Translations under genes and position numbers: made by a program
Shown: piece by piece, positions 1-8,048 of the stretch
Layout of the letters: every line of letters begins with the position of its first letter
Position numbering within the stretch: the first letter of the stretch is position 1
Source: Erysipelotrichaceae bacterium
GTDB taxonomy: Bacteria; Bacillota_I; Bacilli_A; Erysipelotrichales; Erysipelotrichaceae
DNA: 64,000 nt
Direction: 5' to 3'
NCBI GenBank assembly: GCA_017405785.1
Contig: JAFQZR010000005.1
Coordinates: 124,001-188,000 of the forward strand
Notes under the pieces: model-generated
What the model was told of the DNA's origin: nothing
The model's input: the letters and a program-made list of their open reading frames with translations, nothing else
The model's database searches: none

Positions 1-193
1 GTGGATCGACCACATCGACACCATGAGCAAGTTAAGAGAAGGCATCCATCTGAGATCATATGCCCAGGATAACCCGTTAAAGGCCTATACCTCTGAAGGA
101 TATGAAATGTTTGAGAACATGATGGATTCGATAGCCAGAGAAGTTGTCAATTTCTGCATGAGCTGCCGTATCGAGATCAAGGAAAAGAGATAA
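1..193 (+). CDS. secA: Preprotein translocase ATPase SecA, C-terminal fragment
   Basis: The window opens inside this gene, reading from base 2 to the TAA at 191-193. The residues (WIDHIDTMSKLREGIHLRSY, then QDNPLKAY) match the end of the SecA helical scaffold domain. SecA is the cytosolic ATPase that drives Sec-dependent export through SecYEG. The protein ends soon after this segment (CRIEIKEKR) without the cysteine-rich zinc tail that binds SecB in many SecA proteins. The short gap to prfB and the secA-prfB order are common in Firmicutes. The identification is firm although only 63 residues are visible. Confidence 0.9.
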   Translation, partial: WIDHIDTMSKLREGIHLRSYAQDNPLKAYTSEGYEMFENMMDSIAREVVNFCMSCRIEIKEKR

Positions 194-196
194 CAG

Positions 197-1295
197 ATGG
201 AAGTATATGAAATAAGACAGGGAGCTTCGGAATACGAAGACAGGCTGGTAAAGCTTGGTGATTCACTTTGACCTGCCGGTCAGAGAGAACCGCATTAAGG
301 AAATAGAGGAAATGATGGTTGCGCAGTCTTTCTGGAATGACCAGAGAAAGGCGCAGTCATTGGTACAGGAAATGAATTCTCAGAAAAACCTGATAAATGA
401 ATATCAGGTTCTTTTGCGTTCCATAAAAGACATTAATGAAAATGTCGGAATGCTGAAGGAGGAATACAGTGAAGAATTGCACATGCTGATTGAAGAGGAA
501 TACGTGGAGTTTGAAAAGAACTTTGAGACCTTCGAGATCAACGTGCTGCTTTCTCACCCTTACGACCAGCACAACGCCATAGTTGAACTGCATCCGGGTG
601 CCGGGGGAACTGAATCCCGGGACTGGGCTTCGATGCTGTACAGAATGTATACCCGTTATGCAGCCCGTAAGGGATACAGTGTCAGAGTCCTGGACATGCT
701 GGAAGGGGAAGAAGCCGGATTAAAGTCAGTTACCTTCCTAGTTGAGGGGCCTCTGGCCTACGGTTATCTGAAAGGTGAAAGAGGTGTGCACCGACTGGTG
801 AGAATATCACCGTTCAATGCTGCCGGCAAGAGAATGACTTCCTTTGCCTCAGTGGAAGTGACCCCTGAGTTCAATGATGACATTCAGATTGAAATCAGAC
901 CTGAGGATATTCAGATCGATACTCACCGCGCTTCCGGTGCCGGCGGTCAGCATATCAATAAGACTGACTCGGCAGTCAGGATCACTCACATTCCTACAGG
1001 CATCGTTACATCATGCCAGTCGGAAAGAAGCCAGCTGCAGAATAAAGAGCAGGCTCTTAACATGCTCAAGAGCAAGCTCTACGCCAGATACATTCAGGAA
1101 CAGGAATCCAGACTGGCCAGCATAAAAGGCGTGCAGATGCGGAATGAATGGGGCTCCCAGATCCGCAACTATGTTTTCTGCCCTTACACCCTGGTCAAGG
1201 ATGTCAGGACAGGATATGAGGAAACCAATGTCGATAAGGTGATGGACGGCGAAATCGATGAGTTCATCTACGCTTATCTCAAGAGTCAGATATGA
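197..1295 (+). CDS. prfB: Peptide chain release factor 2, made by programmed +1 frameshift
   Basis: RF2 releases nascent peptides at UGA and UAA codons. The gene is in two pieces: a 24-codon first frame from ATG 197 to CTT 266-268, which meets TGA at 269-271, and the main frame resuming at GAC 270-272 and ending at 1295. The joined product is about 366 residues, the normal RF2 length. The main frame has the SPF stop-codon recognition tripeptide (VRISPFNAAG) and the catalytic GGQ loop (GAGGQHINK). It follows secA by three bases and overlaps the next gene by four. Annotating only the main frame would lose the true N terminus. Confidence 0.95.
251..272 (+). promoter_or_regulatory. prfB autoregulatory +1 frameshift site
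   Basis: The slippery sequence CTT TGA C lies at 266-272. GGTGAT at 257-262, a match to the extended anti-Shine-Dalgarno complement, sits three bases upstream of CTT. This is the same spacing as the stimulatory element in E. coli prfB. When RF2 is scarce the ribosome pauses at the in-frame UGA and slips forward by one base, so RF2 controls its own synthesis. Confidence 0.93.
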
Positions 1296-2179
1296 AGAAG
1301 ACGGGATTTGTAGGAAGACTGCTGTCAGTGGTCTTCGGCATAATACTGGCTCTCATGATCAGCCTGTATAACAGTTTAAGCATGACGGACACCTTCTGCA
1401 GGGAAGATCTCATCAGAGCGCTTTTCAGTGATTCCGGTGTGTTTTCCTATGAGTCAAGCCTGAGCATAATAGAGATTGAAAACTCCGGGGTGAGGGAACA
1501 GCTCAAGGGGAAGGACATTACCGATGAACAGCTGGAAGAAATCAGCCAGTCCCAGCAGGTAAAGAACATTTACGAAGAGATGACAGCGGCGTTTGTTCAG
1601 AGCTTCTGCCGTCAGAGTGTTCAGTACGGTACTTATGACAAGGTCATGACCATGTGCCGAAACAAGCTGGCTGATCTGAATGTTGCCGGTCTGAGTGAAC
1701 AGCAGAAACAGGCGGTCAGCGAAGCCTACGGTGATGTAACGGGTCAGATCGTTGAGCGGGTCGTCAGCACCTTTGAAAGCATGGGAAGGTACCTTCCACA
1801 AGGGGTGAGCTTCTTTCTGGCCGGACGTGTGATCATTCTGGCAATAGCCGGACTGATGCTGTGGCTGATGAGTCTGTGCCTTAAGGACAGGGGAGAGTGG
1901 CTAAGAACCTGCGGTCTGATCATGGCCATTGTGTCCTTGCCGTTTCTTTTCAGCACTTTAAAAACGATCTTTTACGCCGGTAAACTGACCGGTACAGATG
2001 AACTGAGCACGGTATTAAGGGGCATTAATTACCTTCCACTGGCCTTCAGAAGCCTGCTGGCGCCTGTTACGGGCATTATCATGGTAGTAATGGGTATTAA
2101 GCTTAAACGTGCCCAAACGCTCCCAGAATTCGCTACAGTGCCTGTGGTGCTGGAAGATTACAGTGATGACGAATTGTAA
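1292..2179 (+). CDS. Unknown multi-pass membrane protein
   Basis: This is a 295-residue protein that I do not recognise. It has one hydrophobic segment at about residues 8-28, then a predicted extracytoplasmic stretch of about 145 residues rich in Glu, Gln and Ser with two Cys, and three more hydrophobic segments at roughly 175-197, 207-228 and 250-270. The C-terminal tail is acidic. Its ATG overlaps the prfB stop in an ATGA arrangement, so the two are translationally coupled. A promoter and riboswitch follow immediately, so this is probably the last gene of the secA-prfB transcript. No enzymatic motif is visible. Confidence 0.75.
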   Translation: MKKTGFVGRLLSVVFGIILALMISLYNSLSMTDTFCREDLIRALFSDSGVFSYESSLSIIEIENSGVREQLKGKDITDEQLEEISQSQQVKNIYEEMTAAFVQSFCRQSVQYGTYDKVMTMCRNKLADLNVAGLSEQQKQAVSEAYGDVTGQIVERVVSTFESMGRYLPQGVSFFLAGRVIILAIAGLMLWLMSLCLKDRGEWLRTCGLIMAIVSLPFLFSTLKTIFYAGKLTGTDELSTVLRGINYLPLAFRSLLAPVTGIIMVVMGIKLKRAQTLPEFATVPVVLEDYSDDEL

Positions 2180-2198
2180 AAAATCGTTACCGAAATAC

Positions 2199-2227
2199 TT
2201 TACAAGCTTTTTGGGGTGTGATATATT
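2199..2227 (+). promoter_or_regulatory. Sigma-A-type promoter for the riboswitch and flotillin operon
   Basis: A -35 box TTTACA at 2199-2204 is separated by 17 bp from a -10 box TATATT at 2222-2227. The predicted start, near 2234, falls just before the first paired base of the riboswitch, which supports both calls. Confidence 0.7.
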
Positions 2228-2235
2228 GTGCTTAC

Positions 2236-2320
2236 AAATGAGGGAGTAACAGACACGCAAGTGTGGTGAAGCCGTCAACCGGTAGAAATACCCGGCGAAC
2301 ATTAAATTGTGAGACTCATG
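2236..2320 (+). ncRNA. yybP-ykoY (manganese) riboswitch aptamer
   Basis: The closing stem P1 is ATGAG (2238-2242) with CTCAT (2315-2319). Inside it lie the conserved block GGGAGTAAC, a GNRA-capped hairpin (ACAC 2253-2256 with GTGT 2261-2264), the conserved GTCAACC at 2274-2280, a CCGG/CCGG arm, and GAGAC before the P1 3' strand. This order matches the yybP-ykoY family, which binds Mn2+ and usually turns on manganese export or metal-homeostasis genes. The P1 3' strand is shared with the following terminator, so ligand binding should favour transcription. Family recognition is by eye; a covariance-model match would settle it. Confidence 0.8.
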
Positions 2321-2349
2321 TAGCTTAACTGCTGTATGAGTTTTTATTT
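2314..2349 (+). terminator. First riboswitch terminator (T1)
   Basis: ACTCATGTAGC (2314-2324) pairs over 11 bp, with two G-U wobbles, with GCTGTATGAGT (2331-2341) and is followed by a T-rich tract. Its 5' arm contains the CTCAT that also closes riboswitch P1, so the two structures exclude each other. Confidence 0.8.
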
Positions 2350-2363
2350 AAAAGAATAATCAC

Positions 2364-2391
2364 AGGATACAGCAGTAGCTGTATCCTTTTT
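2364..2391 (+). terminator. Second tandem terminator (T2) with an antiterminator partner in T1
   Basis: AGGATACAGC (2364-2373), loop AGTA and GCTGTATCCT (2378-2387) form a perfect 10-bp stem followed by five T. The T2 5' arm ATACAGCAGT (2367-2376) is also fully complementary over 10 bp to ACTGCTGTAT (2328-2337), which overlaps the T1 3' arm. If T1 does not form, this pairing could disrupt T2. Confidence 0.85.
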
Positions 2392-2443
2392 GCATAAAGG
2401 GATACTGTTCTTTGACAGAGAATTATTTGAGGGAGGTATAACT

Positions 2444-3859
2444 ATGGAAAAAATAATTCCTTTTGTTCGGACAGGCGCTGTTATCGTGCTGCTTGTTCTG
2501 ATACTGCTGACCGGCTATGTCAAGGCATCCCCGGATGTGGCAGTAATAATTTCGGGTCTGAAGAAAACTCCGAGAGTTCTGATCGGACGTGCCGGAATTA
2601 AGGTACCTTTCTTTGAGAAGGTTGACCATCTCCATCTGGGACAGATCTCAGTAGATATCAAGACTGACTCCTATATCCCTACCAATGATTTCATCAATGT
2701 GAAGGTCGATGCCATCGCCAAGGTGCGCATTGATACCTCTCCGGAGGGCATGCTGAAGGCTGAAAGAAACTTCCTGAACAAGGAGCCGACAGAAATTGCC
2801 CTGGAGCTGCAGGATTCCCTGCAGGGCAACATGAGAGAGATCATCGGTACCCTGGACCTCAAGACCATCAACACCGACAGAGATTCCTTCTCTGATCAGG
2901 TAATGGCCAAGGCCAGCAAGGACATGGAGAAGTTAGGTATTGAAATTCTCTCCTGCAACATTCAGAATGTAACTGATGAGAACGGTCTGATCAATGACCT
3001 GGGCATGGATAACACTTCCAAGATCAAGAAGGATGCTCAGATTGCCAGAGCAGAGGCTGACAGAGATGTCGCCATTGCCAAGGCTTTGGCTGATAAGGCT
3101 GCCAATGATGCCAGAGTTGCTGCTGAGACTGAAATTGCCAAGAAGAACAACGAACTGGCCATCAAGCAGGCTGAACTGAAGCTGGAAAGCGACAGAAAAA
3201 TAGCCATGGCTGATGCAGCCTATGAGATCCAGAAGCAGGAACAGGAAAAGACCATTCAGACCGCAACAGTCAATGCTCAGATCGCCAGAGCGGAAAGAGA
3301 AGCTGAACTGAAGCAGAAAGAAGTCGAGATCCGTCGGCAGGAGCTGACCGCCAGCATTGAGAAGCAGGCAGACGCCGACAGATATGCCCTGGAGCAGAGC
3401 GCGGAAGCTAACATGATCAGACAGAAGAAAGAAGCTGAAGCAAAGCGCTACATTGCTCAGATGGAAGCTGAAGCCATTGAAGCCAAAGGCAAGGCCGAAG
3501 CCGAAGCCATCAGATTAAAGGGCGTAGCCGAGGCAGAAGCGATGGAGAAGAAGGCTGAAGCTTATCAGAAGTACAACGGAGCAGCCATGGCAGAGATGAT
3601 GATCAAGATCATGCCTCAGCTGGCTGCAGAAATAGCCAAGCCAATCAGCGCCATTGACAAGGTCACGATCTACGACAGCGGCAGCCGCGAAAGCGGTGTG
3701 TCCCAGGTCTCTGGCAACATGCCGGTAATAATGAAGCAGGTATTTGATACCATGAGCGAAGCAACCGGTGTAGATCTCAGAGAAATCATGAAGGCCAATA
3801 CATATGATGCCAAGGTCAACAAGAACATCAATGTATCAGGTCTGGAAAACGTAAAGTAA
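2444..3859 (+). CDS. floT: Flotillin-like SPFH/band 7 membrane scaffold protein
   Basis: This 471-residue protein resembles bacterial FloT/YuaG, which assembles on the inner face of the membrane and organises functional membrane microdomains. It has one N-terminal hydrophobic segment (about residues 8-26), an SPFH domain to about residue 190, then a long Ala/Glu/Lys-rich coiled coil with repeated EAEA-type motifs to about residue 395, and a C-terminal tail. I chose ATG 2444 because GGGAGG lies just upstream; longer in-frame starts would sit inside terminator T2. It is the first gene behind the riboswitch, an unusual target for that family. Confidence 0.9.
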   Translation: MEKIIPFVRTGAVIVLLVLILLTGYVKASPDVAVIISGLKKTPRVLIGRAGIKVPFFEKVDHLHLGQISVDIKTDSYIPTNDFINVKVDAIAKVRIDTSPEGMLKAERNFLNKEPTEIALELQDSLQGNMREIIGTLDLKTINTDRDSFSDQVMAKASKDMEKLGIEILSCNIQNVTDENGLINDLGMDNTSKIKKDAQIARAEADRDVAIAKALADKAANDARVAAETEIAKKNNELAIKQAELKLESDRKIAMADAAYEIQKQEQEKTIQTATVNAQIARAEREAELKQKEVEIRRQELTASIEKQADADRYALEQSAEANMIRQKKEAEAKRYIAQMEAEAIEAKGKAEAEAIRLKGVAEAEAMEKKAEAYQKYNGAAMAEMMIKIMPQLAAEIAKPISAIDKVTIYDSGSRESGVSQVSGNMPVIMKQVFDTMSEATGVDLREIMKANTYDAKVNKNINVSGLENVK

Positions 3860-3868
3860 ACAACTAAA

Positions 3869-3897
3869 AAAAGGTCAGCCCCTTCGGGGGCTGGCCA
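3869..3897. other. UUCG-capped hairpin between floT and the next gene
   Basis: GGTCAGCCCC (3873-3882), loop TTCG and GGGGCTGGCC (3887-3896) form a very stable stem. On the + strand no T tract follows, so it is not a normal terminator for the operon; it may protect or process the floT mRNA 3' end. On the - strand a run of T follows the stem, which would terminate antisense transcription. Confidence 0.7.
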
Positions 3898-3916
3898 CAG
3901 AAAGAGGGTGAAAACG

Positions 3917-4426
3917 ATGAAGTATTATTTCAAGGAGAATTTCCGTTTATTATATGCTGACGGAGCACTTTACAATGTTAATGATGATCCGGTTTATACT
4001 TATGAGAACACTACGCTGTTCTTCCCACAGATAAATCTGTACAGATATGGAGAGAAGGTAGGCCATGTTAAAAAGAATTTCACCTTCTTCTTACGTCAGT
4101 ATGATATATTTGTAGGTGAGTCACTTGTTGATTCCCTGAATCAGCAGTTTACATTCTTCAGACAGGAACTGATACTGGATCGTCTGGGCTGGAGAATTGA
4201 AGGTGACTGGCTGGCTCTGAATTACCAGATCTATGACAGAAACAACAATATGCTCTGCGAGGTAAATCAGGAGATATTCCATCTGACCAGACATTACACC
4301 GTAAACGTTATTGATGAAAGCCAGGAGATAATGATATTACTGCTGGTATTGGCCATCAATCAGTATGACAAGGATGTCTCAGCTGCCAGCAGCAGCGCAA
4401 GCCACAGCCATTCATCAAATCATTAG
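3917..4426 (+). CDS. LURP-one-related (YxjI/Tubby-like) family protein
   Basis: A 169-residue soluble protein with the look of the LURP-one/YxjI fold: a string of short beta strands (YYFKENFRLLYADGALYNV, then VYTYENTTLFFPQINLYRYG) enclosing one hydrophobic helix near the C terminus (IMILLLVLAINQYD). A Ser/His-rich tail follows. Such domains are related to Tubby and scramblase folds and are thought to act at membranes. ATG 3917 is preferred over GTG 3908 because AGAGGG is eight bases upstream. It lies 57 bases after floT. Family assignment is moderately sure; the function is unknown. Confidence 0.65.
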   Translation: MKYYFKENFRLLYADGALYNVNDDPVYTYENTTLFFPQINLYRYGEKVGHVKKNFTFFLRQYDIFVGESLVDSLNQQFTFFRQELILDRLGWRIEGDWLALNYQIYDRNNNMLCEVNQEIFHLTRHYTVNVIDESQEIMILLLVLAINQYDKDVSAASSSASHSHSSNH

Positions 4427-4438
4427 GAGGGCAGAAAG

Positions 4439-4777
4439 ATGTTTGACATATTCACTTCATTATTCGGATTCGTATGGGCCTTTTTGTTCTTTGGTATCCT
4501 GGCACTGTTTGTCTATGCTTTGGTAAGCCATATACGCAAGGAAGCCGATAACAACAGACAGCCTGTCAGAAGGGTGGATGCCAGTGCGGTAACCAAAAGA
4601 ATCAATGTCAGCGGAGACAGTTCGTATACTACATATTACATAACTTTCGAGTTGGTAAATGGTGAGAGAATTGAATTTGAAGTACAAGGTGAGTTATACG
4701 GCTTGATAGTTGAAGGGGACTACGGAAGCCTTACCTATCAGGGATATAAATGTCTTGATTTCACAAGAGTAAAGTAA
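4439..4777 (+). CDS. DUF2500-type small membrane protein
   Basis: A 112-residue protein with an N-terminal hydrophobic segment (about residues 8-27) and a cytoplasmic or extracytoplasmic beta domain. The pattern TTYYITFELVNGERIEFEV, then a GDYGSLTYQG turn and a final LDFTRV strand, is typical of DUF2500. AGGAGGG stands at a good distance before the ATG. It sits between the LURP-one-like gene and the large membrane protein in the flotillin operon. The biochemical role of the family is unknown to me. Confidence 0.7.
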   Translation: MFDIFTSLFGFVWAFLFFGILALFVYALVSHIRKEADNNRQPVRRVDASAVTKRINVSGDSSYTTYYITFELVNGERIEFEVQGELYGLIVEGDYGSLTYQGYKCLDFTRVK

Positions 4778-4792
4778 TTGGAGGTATTTGAA

Positions 4793-6358
4793 ATGAACAA
4801 GAAAAGAATACTGGTAATCGCAATTGTCGGATTACTGTTAATAAACGCATTGATATTCTATGTATTACTGCCGACCATCAGCATTCATAATGTTGGTCTG
4901 TGGTTCATCGTCATGATAAATGTTATGGCAGGTACCTTCCTGTATCACCTGTTCAAAGGAACAAAGAACATAAAGGTAACAGCCTTGATTAATTTGATTG
5001 TCATACTGGGAATCGTTTTAGGCTCTCTGTTCAGCTCTGAAATGTTCCATGCAACTGCCTATTCCAATCTGCTGGATATCAGGATTTCCGACAGTGCAGA
5101 ACTGCCTACTGCTGACAAGCTCAACAAGATTCCATTAATGGATACCGAGAGTTCCAAGGTTCTGGGCAACAGAAAGATCGGTGCCCTTAATGAAATCGTC
5201 TCACAGTTTGAGGTTTCAAATGATTACATGACCATTTCCTACAAGAACGAACCTGTCAAGGTATCCGCTCTGAAGTATGCAGGACTGTGGAAGTGGAACG
5301 CCAACAGAAAGACCGGCATTCCGGGTTATGTAATGGTAAGACCAAATGATCTGACCGCTGAATACATTGAACTGAGTGAAGGCATGAAGTATGTACCAAG
5401 CGCCTTCTTCAGCGAGGATCTTAACCGTCACATCTACTTCAAGTATCCTACAGTGTTCTTTGACAACGTTCACTTTGAGATCACTGAGGACGGGGATCCG
5501 GTATATGTCGTCAGCACCTATGAATACACCATCGGACTGTTCGGTGGCAAGAAGATCACCGGCTGCATCATCATCGATCCAGTGACCGGTGACATGCAGA
5601 GATATGATCTCGATAACATTCCGCAGTGGCTGGACATTGTCTACAACGGCAACTACATTGCCAAGTACTTCGACATTTACGGCAAGCTGATCAACGGATT
5701 CTGGAACAGCCTGTTCGGTCAGAAGGGACTGATTGAGTCCACCACGACCACAACCTACAACAGTGAAGGTGAAGCAGTCAGAGAGAATGACTTCGGCTAT
5801 ATCGTTGAAAACGATGATGTCATCGTCTATACCGGTGTAACAGCCGTTACCAACGATGAAAGCAATATCGGCTATCTGATGGCCAACGAAAGAACCGGTG
5901 AGATAGTAGTGTCATACTTCGAGTCCACCGATGAAGACAGTGTCATGAGAGCCGCTGAAGGCGAAGTACAGGAAAAGGGCTACCGTGCCTGCTTCCCAAG
6001 CTTAGTTGACATCAACGGTACTCCGGCATATGTCATGGTCCTAAAGGACAAGTTAGGTCTGGTCAAGATGTATGCCATTGTGGATGCTTCTCAGTATTCT
6101 CACATGGTTGTCGGTGAGTCACTTGATAAGGTACTTGCGCAGTTTACCAACGGCAACATCACCAGTGATACTCTGCAGGAAAAGACCATAACCATCAAGA
6201 AAGTTGCCATCATCGGCAGCGGTGAGCCGGTCGTCTACATTGTAGACACCGATAACAATATCTACTATGCAGCCTTCCAGCCTGAGATGTTACTGCTGGA
6301 GGAAGGCATGGAAGTAACCATCTACACTGATGGTCAGATCTTCAGATTAAGCAGATAA
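4793..6358 (+). CDS. Conserved membrane-anchored protein, last gene of the flotillin operon
   Basis: A 521-residue protein with three closely spaced hydrophobic segments in the first 85 residues, followed by a large polar domain of about 430 residues. Recognisable blocks include FEVSNDYMTISYKNEPVKVS, a YEYTIGLFGGKKITG segment, NGFWNSLFGQKG and a C-terminal beta-rich part (TIYTDGQIFRLS). I remember similar hypothetical proteins in other Firmicutes but know no function. ATG 4793 is used because GGAGG precedes it at a normal distance. The strong terminator-like hairpin after the stop marks the operon end. Confidence 0.75.
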   Translation: MNKKRILVIAIVGLLLINALIFYVLLPTISIHNVGLWFIVMINVMAGTFLYHLFKGTKNIKVTALINLIVILGIVLGSLFSSEMFHATAYSNLLDIRISDSAELPTADKLNKIPLMDTESSKVLGNRKIGALNEIVSQFEVSNDYMTISYKNEPVKVSALKYAGLWKWNANRKTGIPGYVMVRPNDLTAEYIELSEGMKYVPSAFFSEDLNRHIYFKYPTVFFDNVHFEITEDGDPVYVVSTYEYTIGLFGGKKITGCIIIDPVTGDMQRYDLDNIPQWLDIVYNGNYIAKYFDIYGKLINGFWNSLFGQKGLIESTTTTTYNSEGEAVRENDFGYIVENDDVIVYTGVTAVTNDESNIGYLMANERTGEIVVSYFESTDEDSVMRAAEGEVQEKGYRACFPSLVDINGTPAYVMVLKDKLGLVKMYAIVDASQYSHMVVGESLDKVLAQFTNGNITSDTLQEKTITIKKVAIIGSGEPVVYIVDTDNNIYYAAFQPEMLLLEEGMEVTIYTDGQIFRLSR

Positions 6359-6382
6359 GAGGTTCGTAAAAGCCTCTTTTCT
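6357..6382 (+). terminator. Terminator of the flotillin operon
   Basis: AAGAGG (6357-6362) pairs with CCTCTT (6373-6378) and runs into T residues. It overlaps the stop codon region of the preceding gene. Confidence 0.65.
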
Positions 6383-6419
6383 TTCAGGCTAAAGCGTACT
6401 ACTTTAGTCTTTATTGTTT

Positions 6420-6432
6420 TATAATGTTTACA
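6420..6432 (+). promoter_or_regulatory. -10 box placed for a leaderless start
   Basis: A perfect TATAAT (6420-6425) lies exactly six bases before ATG 6432, so transcription should begin at or next to the A of the start codon. No Shine-Dalgarno sequence precedes the ATG. No good -35 box is visible. Confidence 0.55.
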
Positions 6433-8048
6433 TGAAAACGGCTTATTATAACGGAAAGGTTTATACCGGAGAGGGATTTGCGCAGGCCTTCATTACCGAA
6501 GGCGGTCTTTTCGGTGCTGTCGGCAGCAATGAAGAGATTCTTTCTCAAATGGTTGATGAAATGGTTGACCTGAAGGGTCATTTCGTCTGTGCCGGGTTCA
6601 ATGATTCTCACATGCATCTGCTTAACTACGGTCATTTCCTGCAGATGGCACATCTTAACGAGCATACTTCATCCCTGCTGTGTTTACTGAAATATATTAA
6701 GGAATTCCGACAGGAAAAAGGTCTGAAAGGTGATCAGTGGCTGCAGGGCAGAGGCTGGAATCAGGACTATTTCACTGATGTAAAGAGAATGATCACCCGT
6801 GATGACATTGATTCAGTGATAGATGACATACCGGTAATACTGACCAGAACCTGCGGACACTGCTGCGTGGTAAACAGCCGTGCTCTGGAACTGGCAGGAA
6901 TCGATGATAATACCGTTTCCCCGGAGGGCGGAGCCATCGGTAAAGGTAACGGCAGACTGAACGGCCTGTTCTATGACAATGCAATAGATCTTATCGTTAA
7001 GCGGATACCGATACCTGACAGACAGGAAATAAAGGGAATGATACTGGCTGGGTGTAATAAACTGAACGGTTATGGCATAACCAGTGTGCAGAGTGATGAT
7101 TATGGTGTGTTCAGTGAAATACCATATGAAGTTATAAATGAAGTATACAGACAGCTGGCTGATGAAGGCTTACTCACGGTAAGAGTCAACCAGCAGGCAA
7201 ACTTTACAGATCTGAACAGGTATATGGAGTCAGTTAAAAACGGTAACATTACCGGTAAGGGAGACGGTCTGTACCGCATCGGTCCGCTGAAACTGCTGGG
7301 AGACGGTTCCTTAGGAGGGCGTACAGCCTGGTTAAGCAGACCGTATGAAGATGATCCGTCAACCTGCGGATTCCCGTTATTCAGTGATGAGTTTATGAAT
7401 GATATCATTGATTATGCCAACAGTCATGATATGCAGGTAGCTGTTCATGCGATCGGTGACAGATGTCTGGATCAGGTACTGGATGCTATGGAAGGGGCTT
7501 TGAATAAGCACCCTCGTAAAGATCACCGCCATGGAATCGTTCACTGCCAGATCAGCCGTCCTGATCAGCTGGAAAGAATTGCCGGACTGAATCTGCATGT
7601 CTATGCTCAGTCCATCTTCCTGGATTATGACAATCATATTGTGTATGCCAGGGCAGGTAAGGATCTGGGAGATACCAGTTACAGCTGGAAGACCCTGATG
7701 GATCAGGGAGCCAGAGTGTCCAACGGTTCAGATGCACCGGTAGAACTGCCGGATGTGATGAAGGGCATTGAATGTGCCGTTACCAGAACATCACTGGACG
7801 GTACCGGACCGTATCTGGAAAAAGAAGCCTTCAGTGTCAAAGAGGCAATCGACAGCTTTACGATAAACGGTGCCTATGCCAGCTTTGAAGAAGATATGAA
7901 GGGAAAAATAAAAAAGGGACAGTATGCAGACTTTACGGTCCTGAAACAGAATCCCTTTGAAACAGAAAAGAAGAAAATACACGAAATAGAAGTGCTGGAA
8001 ACCTGGACGGGTGGAAAACAGGTATACAAAAGAGGTGAAAGCGTATGA
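6432..8048 (+). CDS. Metal-dependent amidohydrolase, YtcJ-like
   Basis: A 538-residue amidohydrolase-superfamily enzyme of the YtcJ/exoenzyme-regulatory type. The metal-binding HxH is in FNDSHMHLLNYG, later histidines are in AVHAIGDR and IVHCQISRP, and the catalytic Asp is in VSNGSDAPVE. The C terminus has the usual beta-sandwich end (KGQYADFTVL). Members hydrolyse C-N bonds in amides or N-acyl compounds; the substrate here is not known. The TTG at 6414 would overlap the -10 box, so ATG 6432 is used. It overlaps the following asparaginase-family gene by four bases, which suggests a shared amide-degradation role. Confidence 0.85.
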   Translation: MKTAYYNGKVYTGEGFAQAFITEGGLFGAVGSNEEILSQMVDEMVDLKGHFVCAGFNDSHMHLLNYGHFLQMAHLNEHTSSLLCLLKYIKEFRQEKGLKGDQWLQGRGWNQDYFTDVKRMITRDDIDSVIDDIPVILTRTCGHCCVVNSRALELAGIDDNTVSPEGGAIGKGNGRLNGLFYDNAIDLIVKRIPIPDRQEIKGMILAGCNKLNGYGITSVQSDDYGVFSEIPYEVINEVYRQLADEGLLTVRVNQQANFTDLNRYMESVKNGNITGKGDGLYRIGPLKLLGDGSLGGRTAWLSRPYEDDPSTCGFPLFSDEFMNDIIDYANSHDMQVAVHAIGDRCLDQVLDAMEGALNKHPRKDHRHGIVHCQISRPDQLERIAGLNLHVYAQSIFLDYDNHIVYARAGKDLGDTSYSWKTLMDQGARVSNGSDAPVELPDVMKGIECAVTRTSLDGTGPYLEKEAFSVKEAIDSFTINGAYASFEEDMKGKIKKGQYADFTVLKQNPFETEKKKIHEIEVLETWTGGKQVYKRGESV

